Source: Bacillota bacterium
GTDB lineage: Bacteria > Bacillota > Clostridia > Tissierellales > Peptoniphilaceae
Assembly (NCBI GenBank): GCA_030532225.1
Contig: JAUNLQ010000004.1
Location: 1 to 64,000 of the forward strand
Length of the DNA: 64,000 bases
Direction of reading: 5' to 3'
Below the pieces are notes generated by a model. The model saw only the letters and a list, made by a program, of their open reading frames with translations. It was not told where the DNA came from and did not search any database. The position numbers and the translations under genes are program-made. Shown here piece after piece: positions 43,083-51,262 of the stretch (positions are counted from its first letter, which is position 1; the number at the start of each line of letters is the position of its first letter).

Positions 43083-44090
43083 CTATCCCCTAAAATATCC
43101 GTCAATTTCGTGTTTTTTGGACCTAGACATTAGTCTGTAAACTATATCTTTTACATTGGCCCCTTCATATATTACTTCATAAAGAGCTGTGGCTATTGGC
43201 ATATCTACTCCATACTTCTTGGAAAGCTCCTTAGTTGAGGCAGTGGTCTTTATACCTTCAACTACCATACCAACTTTTTCTATAGCCTCTTCTACAGACA
43301 TGCCTTGGCCTATATAGACTCCACAAGTTCTGTTTCTAGAGTGTTCAGAAGTACAAGTTACTATTAAGTCTCCCACTCCTGTTAGGCCTAAAAATGTAGC
43401 TTCTTGGGCTCCCATAGCCTTGCCTAGTCTGGTTATTTCTGCTAGCCCCCTAGTCATTAAGGCTGCCCTAGAGTTGTCCCCATAGCCAAGGCCAACTAAA
43501 ATACCATTGGCTAGGGCTATGATATTTTTTAAGGCTCCTGCCAACTCTACGCCTAAAAGGTCGTCATTGGTGTAGACTCTAAGGGTCTCTGACATAAAGA
43601 GATTTTGGGTTTTTTCTGCAGCCTCAAGATCTTCTGATGCAGCTACAATTGTAGATGGAAAATCTATGGCAACTTCTTCTGCATGAGTTGGACCTGATAG
43701 GGCTACAAATTTATTAGCTGGAAAAAACTCCTGAACAATTTCAGAAATTCTCTTTAGGCTAGAAACTTCAATTCCCTTGGCAACATTAATCAAGATGACA
43801 TCTTGGGAAATTTTCCCCAGCAAGTCTTCCATAAGGCTTCTTACAGAATTTGTTGGTACAGCCAAAACTAAAAATTCCTTGTTGGCAACAGTTTTATCCA
43901 GGTCATTAGACAGCTTTAAGCTTGCTGGCAAGACTACCTGAGGCAGATATCTCTTGTTAATATGGCTTTCAACCATAGCCTTGTATTGGTCTGTGTTTCT
44001 TATATAAATTGTAGTATCAACATCCTTGTTGGCAAGTTCTCTAGCCAAGGCTGTGCCCCAGCTTCCTCCTCCAATTACTCCTACTTTCAT
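43083..44090 (-). CDS. gpsA: NAD(P)-dependent glycerol-3-phosphate dehydrogenase
   Basis: A 335-residue cytoplasmic enzyme that makes sn-glycerol-3-phosphate from dihydroxyacetone phosphate for lipid synthesis. The N-terminal GGGSWGTALA binds NAD(P); KGIE, SGPTHAEEV, and the catalytic Lys in ELAGALKNIIA with NSRAALMTRGLAE follow. AAGGAG precedes the ATG. It is 11 bases after plsY, whose product uses glycerol-3-phosphate, a common Firmicute pairing. Confidence 0.96.
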   Translation of the reverse strand: MKVGVIGGGSWGTALARELANKDVDTTIYIRNTDQYKAMVESHINKRYLPQVVLPASLKLSNDLDKTVANKEFLVLAVPTNSVRSLMEDLLGKISQDVILINVAKGIEVSSLKRISEIVQEFFPANKFVALSGPTHAEEVAIDFPSTIVAASEDLEAAEKTQNLFMSETLRVYTNDDLLGVELAGALKNIIALANGILVGLGYGDNSRAALMTRGLAEITRLGKAMGAQEATFLGLTGVGDLIVTCTSEHSRNRTCGVYIGQGMSVEEAIEKVGMVVEGIKTTASTKELSKKYGVDMPIATALYEVIYEGANVKDIVYRLMSRSKKHEIDGYFRG

Positions 44091-44101
44091 AAAAAGCTCC
44101 T

Positions 44102-44692
44102 TTAAATAATTTTTTTCTCTGTTCCTTTTAATATTCTATCAATATTAGCGCTGTGTCTATAAATATTAAGAAGTCCTATAAAAATAAAGACCAGTAATCT
44201 GCCTGAAAAACCTGCTGTAAAGCCTAAATACAAAGAACTTATAAGCAAGCAAACAAAACCTGTTATTGAGGCCAGGGATACTATTTTTGTAAGGGCCAAA
44301 ACTATAAAGCCAGGTATAAAACAAAAAACCAAGGTCTTTATAGACAAAAAGCCAACTACTCCAATTGTAGTAGCAACTCCCTTGCCTCCCTTAAATTTTA
44401 AAAATATAGGAAAATTGTGACCTAAAACTGCCATTAGGCCAGTATAGGCTCCAAAGTCTGGACTAACAAAGCTAGACCCAAGGAAGGCTGCAAGTATTCC
44501 CTTAGATACATCTAAGACCAATGTTACAAGGGCAGCCTTTTTGCCCATAGTTCTAAGGGCGTTAGTAGTTCCTGGATTTCCAGATCCCTTAGACCTTATA
44601 TCAAAGCCAAAATAATACTTGGCCAGTAGGTAGGCTGGAGAAATGGATCCTATAAAATAAGCCACTAACAAAAGAATTATTTTCTCAGTCAT
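44102..44692 (-). CDS. plsY: Glycerol-3-phosphate acyltransferase PlsY
   Basis: A 196-residue integral membrane enzyme with about five helices that transfers the acyl group of acyl phosphate to glycerol-3-phosphate. The three conserved motifs are visible: GSISPAYLLAKYYFGFDIRSKGSGNPGTTNALR, FLKFKGGKGVATTIGV and the C-terminal NIYRHSANIDRILKGTEKKI. It lies three bases before der and 11 after gpsA. Confidence 0.95.
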   Translation of the reverse strand: MTEKIILLLVAYFIGSISPAYLLAKYYFGFDIRSKGSGNPGTTNALRTMGKKAALVTLVLDVSKGILAAFLGSSFVSPDFGAYTGLMAVLGHNFPIFLKFKGGKGVATTIGVVGFLSIKTLVFCFIPGFIVLALTKIVSLASITGFVCLLISSLYLGFTAGFSGRLLVFIFIGLLNIYRHSANIDRILKGTEKKII

Positions 44693-44694
44693 TT

Positions 44695-46017
44695 TTACAT
44701 GTCCTTGTCATTTCTATTTCTTATTATTAGGTGAATAGGGGTTCCCTCAAAACCAAAGTTCTTTCTAATTTCATTTTCCAAATATCTTACATAGGAAAAG
44801 TGAATAAGGTCCTTGTCATTTACAAAGATTACAAAAGTTGGTGGTCTTACAGACACTTGGGCACCATAGTAGATTTTTCCTTGTCTACCCTTGTCTGCCC
44901 TAGGTTGGTTCATTAAAACTGCCTTGTTAATAATGTCGTTTAGGACTCCAGTTTGGATTCTCATGTTGTAGTTTTCATTTACCCCTTCAATTAGGTTAAG
45001 AAGATTGTCAAGTCTTTGGCCTGTTTGGGCTGAAATGAAAATTATTGGTGCATAAAGAGCAAAAGGTAGTTCTGCCCTAATTTCTTCTTCAAAGGTTTTT
45101 ACAGTAGTGTTGTCCTTTTCTATTAGGTCCCACTTGTTAACTGCAATAATTATGGCCTTGCCTTGGTCGTGGGCATAACCTATGATCTTAGAGTCTTGTT
45201 CAGTAACTCCCACACTTGCATCTATCATGCCTATACAAACATCGGCTCTTTCAATAGAGGCCAGGGTCCTAACTACAGAATATCTTTCTACATTTTCAAA
45301 AATCTTGTTTTTCTTTCTAAGGCCTGCTGTATCTATAAAGAGAAACTTAGAATCTCCCTTGTCTAATTTTGAGTCAATAGAGTCCCTTGTAGTTCCTGGT
45401 ATGTCTGTAACTATAGACCTATTTTGGCCAATTAGTTTATTTATTGTTGAAGACTTGCCTACATTTGGTCTGCCAATAAAGGCAACCTTGATTCTTTCGT
45501 CTTCATAGTCTTCCTCTTCTGGGCTGGCATCAAGGTCTTCTATAACCTTGTCTAAAAGGTCACCAAGGCCTAAGGAATTTTCTGCTGAAATCATATAAGG
45601 ATGACCAAGGCCCAGCTCATAGTAGTCGTATTCTGTTTCTAGAACTCCCTTGCTATCAGCCTTGTTTACAGCTAGAATAATTTTTTTCTTGGACCTAAAA
45701 AGCATTTTCCCAATTTCTATATCTGCTTGAGTTAGGCCAACAAGACCGTCTACCAAGAATATTATTACTTGGGCTGTGTCAATGGCTATGTCCACTTGGG
45801 CCCTAATATTTTCCATAAATTCATCTTGGCCACTTGGGTCTAGGCCTCCAGTATCAATTACTGTAAAATCTCTGCCTAGCCAGTTGGCATCAGCATAGAT
45901 TCTATCTCTTGTAACTCCTGGGGTGTTTTCTGTTATAGCCACCCTAGAGCCTACAATTTTATTAAATAAGGTAGACTTGCCTACATTAGGCCTACCTACA
46001 ATACATATTGTTTTCAT
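44695..46017 (-). CDS. der: Ribosome biogenesis GTPase Der (EngA)
   Basis: A 440-residue GTPase with two tandem G domains and a C-terminal KH-like domain, needed for 50S subunit assembly. G1 motifs GRPNVGKSTLF (about 7-17) and GRPNVGKSSTINKL (about 183), DTGG and DTAG switch II motifs, and two NKxD motifs (NKAD, NKWD) are present. The stop of the upstream gene overlaps its ATG (TAATG), with AGGAGG within that gene's end, so both are translationally coupled. Confidence 0.96.
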   Translation of the reverse strand: MKTICIVGRPNVGKSTLFNKIVGSRVAITENTPGVTRDRIYADANWLGRDFTVIDTGGLDPSGQDEFMENIRAQVDIAIDTAQVIIFLVDGLVGLTQADIEIGKMLFRSKKKIILAVNKADSKGVLETEYDYYELGLGHPYMISAENSLGLGDLLDKVIEDLDASPEEEDYEDERIKVAFIGRPNVGKSSTINKLIGQNRSIVTDIPGTTRDSIDSKLDKGDSKFLFIDTAGLRKKNKIFENVERYSVVRTLASIERADVCIGMIDASVGVTEQDSKIIGYAHDQGKAIIIAVNKWDLIEKDNTTVKTFEEEIRAELPFALYAPIIFISAQTGQRLDNLLNLIEGVNENYNMRIQTGVLNDIINKAVLMNQPRADKGRQGKIYYGAQVSVRPPTFVIFVNDKDLIHFSYVRYLENEIRKNFGFEGTPIHLIIRNRNDKDM

Positions 46018-47342
46018 TATACCTCCTGACTTAAGACTTTCAAAAATTCTGCTCCATTAACTTCAGCAACTAAGACCCTTCTATTTAAGGCTGTCTCTAG
46101 CTGACCTAGGGTTATGTCATCTAAGAAATAATCTGACTGGGCCCTAAGCATAGACGATGGTAGCATAAGAGTGTCGAAGTCATCTTGTCTAACTTGTTTT
46201 ATAATGTCTCCCCCTGTAACAAGGCCTGCTACAGTAATGGACCTGCCGAAAAAGTCGTTTTCTATGGCCCTAACATTGATTTTATAATTTGGAAACTTTT
46301 GTAAAACTCTTAGTCTTATATCTTCCATAAAGTCCTTGGCCAAGGTTCCTGTTATAAAAGTCACCTGACCTTCCTTTGTTGATTGGTCTAGGTCTTTTAA
46401 GGCTAAGTTTATTTCTTCAGAAAAGTTTCTAACTAGGCCTACACCATTTTCCAGCTGAGGATAGCCTTCATAGGCCTCATCCTCTGGTAGGTCCCTCTTA
46501 GCCAAAATATAAAATTCATCTGCCAAGAAGGCAAAACGGCTGCCAGAGTCTTCTAAAAATTCTTTTTGTAAGCCTTCAACTTGGTCTATTAGGTCATTGG
46601 AAAGTTTATAGTCATAGCCCTTAAGCTGTGGAAGGCCTTCCCTGTGCTTGGTTAGTCCTACTGGCACTATAGCCACTGAGTTGACAGAATTTTCTAGACT
46701 ATAAAGGTCTCTAAGGGTTCTTTCTAATTCAGCCTTGTCATTTACATCTGGCACAAGAACTATTTGGCAGTTGATTTCCAAATGAGCCTGGTCAAATCTC
46801 TTTAATATATCAAAAATTTTGTCTGCATTAATGTTTCTAAGCATTTGTTTTCTAAGCTGAGGGTTAGTTGTGTGGACTGAAACATTTATAGGAGAAATTC
46901 TAAGGTCAATTATTCTTTGGATCTCCTCTTCAGACATGTTAGTCAAGGTTATAAAATTTCCCTGCAAAAAAGAAAGCCTAGAGTCATCATCTTTAAAATA
47001 CAAGGTCTCCCTCATATTCTTAGGCAGTTGGTTTATAAAACAAAATATACAATTGTTTGAACAGGACTTAGCTTCGTCTATTAGCGGGTTAGAAAACACC
47101 AGGCCCAAGTCTTCGTCATAGTCTTTTTCTATTTCGTAGACTATTGTTTGGCCATCAGGTTTTTTTATTTCCAAGTCTATATATTCATCTGAAATCAAGT
47201 ATTTGTAGTCAATAATGTCCTTTATTTTTTCACCGTTAATTGATAAGATTTCATCTCCAACTTGGATATCTAAGTCTTTGGCTATTGAATTTTCAACAAG
47301 ATCAACAACTATATTTACATCTTTATTTAAACATATTTCCAT
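46017..47342 (-). CDS. DUF512 radical SAM-like protein with N-terminal PDZ
   Basis: A 441-residue protein. A PDZ-like domain (about 8-60, DIQVGDEILSINGEKI) leads into a segment with C94, C98 and C101 in a CX3CX2C arrangement (CSNNCIFC), as in radical SAM enzymes, followed by DDDSRLSFLQGNFITLTN and a DUF512 domain (about 250-440, GLVTGGDII and LPSSMLRA). Widely conserved beside der in Clostridia; function unknown. The ATG is only six bases after a TGCTATAAT promoter element and has no ribosome site, so the mRNA is probably leaderless. Its stop overlaps the der start. Confidence 0.85.
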   Translation of the reverse strand: MEICLNKDVNIVVDLVENSIAKDLDIQVGDEILSINGEKIKDIIDYKYLISDEYIDLEIKKPDGQTIVYEIEKDYDEDLGLVFSNPLIDEAKSCSNNCIFCFINQLPKNMRETLYFKDDDSRLSFLQGNFITLTNMSEEEIQRIIDLRISPINVSVHTTNPQLRKQMLRNINADKIFDILKRFDQAHLEINCQIVLVPDVNDKAELERTLRDLYSLENSVNSVAIVPVGLTKHREGLPQLKGYDYKLSNDLIDQVEGLQKEFLEDSGSRFAFLADEFYILAKRDLPEDEAYEGYPQLENGVGLVRNFSEEINLALKDLDQSTKEGQVTFITGTLAKDFMEDIRLRVLQKFPNYKINVRAIENDFFGRSITVAGLVTGGDIIKQVRQDDFDTLMLPSSMLRAQSDYFLDDITLGQLETALNRRVLVAEVNGAEFLKVLSQEV

Positions 47343-47348
47343 AGTAAT

Positions 47349-47357
47349 ATTATAGCA
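47349..47357 (-). promoter_or_regulatory. Extended -10 element directly before the DUF512 start
   Basis: On the minus strand TGCTATAAT ends six bases before the ATG at 47340-47342, so transcription should start at or next to the initiation codon. No -35 match of quality is seen. Confidence 0.5.
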
Positions 47358-47422
47358 GAAAAAAGCCTAGTATTCACTTATGGTCAATGAGTTTTTTGTG
47401 TTTATTTAAGAAAAACTTTGGT

Positions 47423-47451
47423 TTGATAAAGATAAAAATCTTTGTTATTAT
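47423..47451 (+). promoter_or_regulatory. Promoter of the ThrE-like exporter genes
   Basis: TTGATA (47423-47428), a 17-base spacer and TATTAT (47446-47451) form a good sigma-A promoter. It places the start of transcription near 47458 and so supports translation from the ATG at 47468, not from further upstream. Confidence 0.6.
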
Positions 47452-47467
47452 TAATGCGGAGACTGAT

Positions 47468-48241
47468 ATGGATAGACAAATAAAAAGTGTAGACGAAATT
47501 TATAAGCTCCTTCATATTACAGTTATGGTTGGAAGAATTATCCTCCAATCTGGTGGTGAAGTTTTTAGAGTTGAAGATACAATTGAAAGAATGTGCTCAT
47601 CTTTTACAAATTTAGATGGCTATGAGGTTTTGGCTATGAAGACCTCTGTTTCTGTTACCCTAATTTATGAAGGTATTCCTTATAATTCTGTTGCTAGAGA
47701 AAAATCTCCTTCCTATAAGTTAGAAGTAGTTGATATGATGAATGCTTTTTCTAGAAACTTTATTAATACTGGCATGGACCTTAACCAAGCCTATAGGGTG
47801 GTTATGAAAATCGATAGGGTCAAAGACTATCCTAATTGGTTTTTAGGTTTTTGTACTGGAATTATAGGTGCCCTTTTCACCCTTTTGTATGGAGGCCCTA
47901 CTGTTGATTTTGTTCCTGCTTTTTTTGTAGGCTTTATTACTTATTACATAGTCAACAAGTCTGCAGTGTTTTTTGTTCCTGAGTTTATGGTCCAGCTTCT
48001 GGCAGGATTTTTAACTGCTGGTATTGCTGCAGTCTTTTCTAGTATTGGTTTTGCTACAGATCCAAATATGATTATTATTGGTTGTTTAATGCCTTATGTT
48101 CCTGGTATGGCCATTACCAATGCTGTTAGAGATATTTTAAGTGGAGACTATATGACAGGGCTAATGACTATAGCCCAAGCAATTTTTATAGCTGTTGGCC
48201 TGGCCTTTGGCGTTGGTATGGTTTTGGCCATTTATTTGTAG
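47468..48241 (+). CDS. Threonine/serine exporter, ThrE N-terminal family (PF06738-like)
   Basis: A 257-residue membrane protein. Residues 1 to about 115 are soluble, with the family signature VGRIILQSGGEVFRVEDTIERM and ALKTSVSVT-like stretch MKTSVSVTLIY; five hydrophobic helices follow, one with IGCLMPYVPGMAITNAVRDILSGDY. This is the first half of a split ThrE-type exporter; the second half is encoded next. The Corynebacterium protein exports threonine and serine. I start at the ATG at 47468 behind GCGGAGA, in line with the promoter; an upstream in-frame start lies before the -35 box. Confidence 0.88.
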   Translation: MDRQIKSVDEIYKLLHITVMVGRIILQSGGEVFRVEDTIERMCSSFTNLDGYEVLAMKTSVSVTLIYEGIPYNSVAREKSPSYKLEVVDMMNAFSRNFINTGMDLNQAYRVVMKIDRVKDYPNWFLGFCTGIIGALFTLLYGGPTVDFVPAFFVGFITYYIVNKSAVFFVPEFMVQLLAGFLTAGIAAVFSSIGFATDPNMIIIGCLMPYVPGMAITNAVRDILSGDYMTGLMTIAQAIFIAVGLAFGVGMVLAIYL

Positions 48242-48259
48242 AAGAATAAGGAGGAAATT

Positions 48260-48709
48260 TTGATTTATATTTTACAGTTTATTTATTCATTTTTTGCCAC
48301 CTTGTCTTTTAATGTTTTGCTCCAGGCTCCTAAAAGAGTTTATATTATTAATTCCACTATTGGCGCCTTTTCATGGATTATTTATAAATACATTGTATCC
48401 ATTTCTCAGCAAACAGTTTTGGCTTCTATGATTTGTGGCCTTTATATAGGGTTTTTTGCTGGAATTTTTGCTATTATAAAAAAGATTCCTGCTATTACAA
48501 TTTATTTGCCTTCTCTAATTCCCTTAGTTCCTGGCTCTGGTATTTACTACACTATGTATTATTTTATCTCCCAGGATTTTGAAGGAGCTTCTAGCAAGGG
48601 AGTTGAGACTATTCTTATGGCTATTTCTTTGGCAGCAGGTATTTTTATAACAACTAATATAGTCAACATCTTTAATAAAATTTATCGCTTAAAAATAAAG
48701 CACCAATAG
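48260..48709 (+). CDS. Threonine/serine exporter, second subunit (ThrE_2-like)
   Basis: A 149-residue membrane protein with five hydrophobic helices and the motif SLIPLVPGSGIYYTMYY of the PF12821 family, the small partner of ThrE-type exporters. It starts at TTG (48260-48262) with AAGGAGG five bases upstream, 18 bases after the first subunit. Its stop codon lies inside the stem of the terminator that follows. Confidence 0.87.
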   Translation: MIYILQFIYSFFATLSFNVLLQAPKRVYIINSTIGAFSWIIYKYIVSISQQTVLASMICGLYIGFFAGIFAIIKKIPAITIYLPSLIPLVPGSGIYYTMYYFISQDFEGASSKGVETILMAISLAAGIFITTNIVNIFNKIYRLKIKHQ

Positions 48710-48734
48710 ATTTCTCTATTAGTGCTTATTTTTT
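48698..48734. terminator. Bidirectional terminator after the exporter genes
   Basis: AAGCACCAATAGA pairs with TCTATTAGTGCTT (one mismatch) around TTTC; on the plus strand TATTTTTTAT follows, on the minus strand TTATTTTTAAG. It serves both the exporter pair and the RseC-like gene. Confidence 0.8.
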
Positions 48735-49155
48735 ATAACTTCTTAACCATAAAGTTTATATTTTCTGATCTAACCTTAGATTTTTTGTCTATAAATCTAA
48801 CTACCATTGCTCCTAAGACCATGGCCACAAGCCCTACTAAAAGGGCTAGAATTTCGTAGTTTTTAGCTTGGATACTTAGAAAGTAAGAGTGGCCTAGACT
48901 AAATCCTATTATTAAAAATAATAGGGGTATGCCATAAAGTATTAGCATAAATTTTAATACTCTACTAGAATCTGCCTTTACTTCTACAAAGTCTCCAGGT
49001 TGTACTTGTAGGCTGTCTATTACTTTTATTACTTGTGGTGCTTGTTCACAAGCTGCTGAACAAGATGCACAGTTACTGCCACAAGATGAAACTTTCCTAA
49101 CTTCTAGGTCTGCCATTCCATCTTTTACTGAAATGACTCTTCCAACTCTTTCCAT
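48733..49155 (-). CDS. SoxR-reducing system/RseC family membrane protein
   Basis: A 140-residue protein with a Cys-rich N-terminal part (CGSNCASCSAACEQ, about residues 25-38) and two membrane helices (about 68-90 and 100-120), as in RseC/MucC. E. coli RseC helps keep SoxR reduced and is linked to the Rnf complex and the sigma-E response; in anaerobic Firmicutes its role is not known. The four Cys could bind a metal or Fe-S centre. Its ATG overlaps the aspS stop (TAATG), with AAGGAGG upstream. Confidence 0.87.
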   Translation of the reverse strand: MERVGRVISVKDGMADLEVRKVSSCGSNCASCSAACEQAPQVIKVIDSLQVQPGDFVEVKADSSRVLKFMLILYGIPLLFLIIGFSLGHSYFLSIQAKNYEILALLVGLVAMVLGAMVVRFIDKKSKVRSENINFMVKKL

Positions 49156-50942
49156 TAGTCCTCCTTCTTTAAAACTTCTATGTGAACTTCTTCTAATTGT
49201 TTACTATCAAGACCAATTGGAGCCCCTGTTAATAAGTCAGTGGCTGATTGGGTCTTTGGAAATGCTATTACGTCTTTAATATTATTTGTACCCGCAAACA
49301 ACATTACTAATCTATCTAAACCATAGGCAATTCCACCATGAGGAGGAGTTCCATACCTAAAGGATTCTAACAAGAAACCAAATTTTTCTTCTTGGGATTT
49401 TTCATCAATTCCTAAGGCATTAAACATTCTCTTTTGTAAGTCAGAATTAGAAATTCTAATAGAACCTCCGCCCATTTCGTCTCCATTAATAACTATGTCA
49501 TAGGCCTTGGCTCTTACCATGTCAGGCTTAGATTCTAACATGTCAAGGTCTTCATCTCTTGGAGAGGTAAATGGATGGTGCTTGGCCACATATCTATTTT
49601 CTTCTTCGTCATATTCAAATAATGGGAAGTCTGTAACCCATAAAATATCGTAGCTATCCTTGTCCCTTAGGCCTAAGATACCAGCTATATGGTTTCTAAG
49701 ATTTCCTAAACTGTCAAAGACTACAGAGTTTTTGTCTGCTACAAATAATAAAAGGTCTCCTTCTTTGGCTGCCATTTTTTCTATAATAGCAGTTACTTCT
49801 TCTTCAGCTAAAAACTTGGCCACAGGAGATTGGACTTCTCCATTTTCTTTTAACTTCATCCAAGCAAGACCCTTGGCTCCATAAGTTTTTACAAAGGCTT
49901 CTAGCTTGTCTATGTCCTTTCTAGAAAAGTCTTCAGCCTTACCATTAATGTTTATGGCCCTTACTGATCCACCAGAGCTTATGGCTCCTGCAAATACCTT
50001 GAAGCTTGAATCCTTTAAAATTTCAGATAGATCTACTAGCTCAAATCCAAATCTTGTGTCTGGCTTGTCTACTCCATATCTTTCCATGGCTTCTTGGTAA
50101 GGAAGTCTTTTAAATGGAATTTCAAGATCAATGCCCTTTACTTCTTTAAATACATATTTCATCAAGCCTTCATTCATGGCCAAAACATCTTCAACATCAA
50201 CAAAGGACATTTCAATATCCACTTGGGTAAATTCTGGTTGACGGTTGGCACGAAGGTCTTCGTCTCTAAAGCACTTGGCAATTTGGAAGTATCTGTCATA
50301 GCCTGCAACCATTAGCATTTGTTTGAAAAGCTGTGGTGATTGTGGCAGGGCATAAAACTTGCCTGGATTAACCCTAGATGGTACTAGGTAGTCTCTGGCT
50401 CCTTCTGGTGTAGGCTTGCCAAGAACTGGAGTTTCCACTTCTACAAACCTATGACCTGCTAAATAGTCCCTAAAGGCCTTGTAGGTCTTGGCCCTAATTA
50501 GAAGATTTTTTTGTACTTCTGCTTTTCTAAGGTCCAAGGTCCTGTATTTTAATCTCATTGTTTCAGAAACATTGTCTCCGTCTTTTACATATATTGGAGG
50601 AACTTCTGCTGTGTCTAGGATTTTTAATTCCTTGGCTAGAACTTCAATTTTCCCTGTTGGAATTTCCTCGTTTATTGCAGATCTCATTCTAACTGTGCCC
50701 TTAACAGCAATTACAAATTCTGAACGAAGTTTTGCTGCTTTTTCCAAGACTTCAGATCCACTTTCTTCATCAAAGACAACTTGGCTAAAGCCAGAAATAT
50801 CTCTTATATCTACAAAAACTATTGAACCAAAGGACCTGGCTCCTTGAACCCAGCCCATAAGTACAACTTCTTGGCCTATATTTTCTTCTCTAAGTTCCCC
50901 AGCATAGTGGCTTCTTCTTAAGCCTTCCATTTTCTCTATCAT
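49155..50942 (-). CDS. aspS: Aspartyl-tRNA synthetase
   Basis: A 595-residue class IIb synthetase of the bacterial type. The N-terminal OB fold (VVLMGWVQGARSFGSIVFVDIRD) binds the anticodon; motif 2 lies in FRDEDLRANRQPEFTQVD, the bacterial GAD insertion spans about 290-420, and motif 3 is GIAYGLDRLVML near residue 552. The length fits bacterial AspS; whether it also charges tRNA-Asn depends on gatCAB, not seen here. The ATG has AGGAGG five bases upstream and a T-box leader with Asp specifier. It overlaps the RseC-like gene. Confidence 0.97.
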   Translation of the reverse strand: MIEKMEGLRRSHYAGELREENIGQEVVLMGWVQGARSFGSIVFVDIRDISGFSQVVFDEESGSEVLEKAAKLRSEFVIAVKGTVRMRSAINEEIPTGKIEVLAKELKILDTAEVPPIYVKDGDNVSETMRLKYRTLDLRKAEVQKNLLIRAKTYKAFRDYLAGHRFVEVETPVLGKPTPEGARDYLVPSRVNPGKFYALPQSPQLFKQMLMVAGYDRYFQIAKCFRDEDLRANRQPEFTQVDIEMSFVDVEDVLAMNEGLMKYVFKEVKGIDLEIPFKRLPYQEAMERYGVDKPDTRFGFELVDLSEILKDSSFKVFAGAISSGGSVRAININGKAEDFSRKDIDKLEAFVKTYGAKGLAWMKLKENGEVQSPVAKFLAEEEVTAIIEKMAAKEGDLLLFVADKNSVVFDSLGNLRNHIAGILGLRDKDSYDILWVTDFPLFEYDEEENRYVAKHHPFTSPRDEDLDMLESKPDMVRAKAYDIVINGDEMGGGSIRISNSDLQKRMFNALGIDEKSQEEKFGFLLESFRYGTPPHGGIAYGLDRLVMLFAGTNNIKDVIAFPKTQSATDLLTGAPIGLDSKQLEEVHIEVLKKED

Positions 50943-50980
50943 ATAATCCTCCTAAAAAAATAAATTTTCCCATAAAAAAA

Positions 50981-51172
50981 ACGTCCTCACAAAGGGACGA
51001 ATAAATCGCGGTGCCACCCTAATTGGATAAAAATATCCCAGCTCATAAAACCTTAGGCGGTTTCAAACCTTTGGCTCCAAGATGTCTTCACCTAGAGTTT
51101 TTACAAATTTCCACCATCCATTTGCTCTCTAAAAAAAATCAGCTAGGTTACTCCTTCTCTTCATTGCTAACT
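50981..51172 (-). promoter_or_regulatory. T-box riboswitch of aspS (specifier GAC, Asp)
   Basis: The minus strand carries the T-box core GGGTGGCACCGCG (complement of 51008-51020), followed by the terminator stem CGTCC/GGACG (50982-50999) and eight T. Stem I begins near 51160 with the AGTA-type GGAGTAA box; the specifier loop reads GAAGACATC with the Asp codon GAC at 51084-51086, followed by CTTGGAG. Uncharged tRNA-Asp should pair there and favour the antiterminator. The gap 50943-51262 is filled by this leader, its promoter and the terminator of the next operon. Confidence 0.92.
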
Positions 51173-51178
51173 AGAGTC

Positions 51179-51207
51179 ATTTTATTATAAGTAAAATCCT
51201 TTGTCAA
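51179..51207 (-). promoter_or_regulatory. Promoter of the aspS T-box transcript
   Basis: On the minus strand TTGACA (51202-51207), a 17-base spacer and TAAAAT (51179-51184) lie directly before the T-box leader. Confidence 0.65.
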
Positions 51208-51215
51208 TACTTTTG

Positions 51216-51251
51216 CAAAAAGAAATAGAGTACAGGCTGGGCCCATACTCT
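51216..51251 (-). terminator. Terminator of the recJ-to-Mur ligase operon
   Basis: On the minus strand AGAGTA pairs with TACTCT, with an inner GG/CC pair, followed by TTTCTTTTTG. It lies 12 bases past the Mur ligase stop and just before the aspS promoter. Confidence 0.75.
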
Positions 51252-51262
51252 TAATCTTTTTC

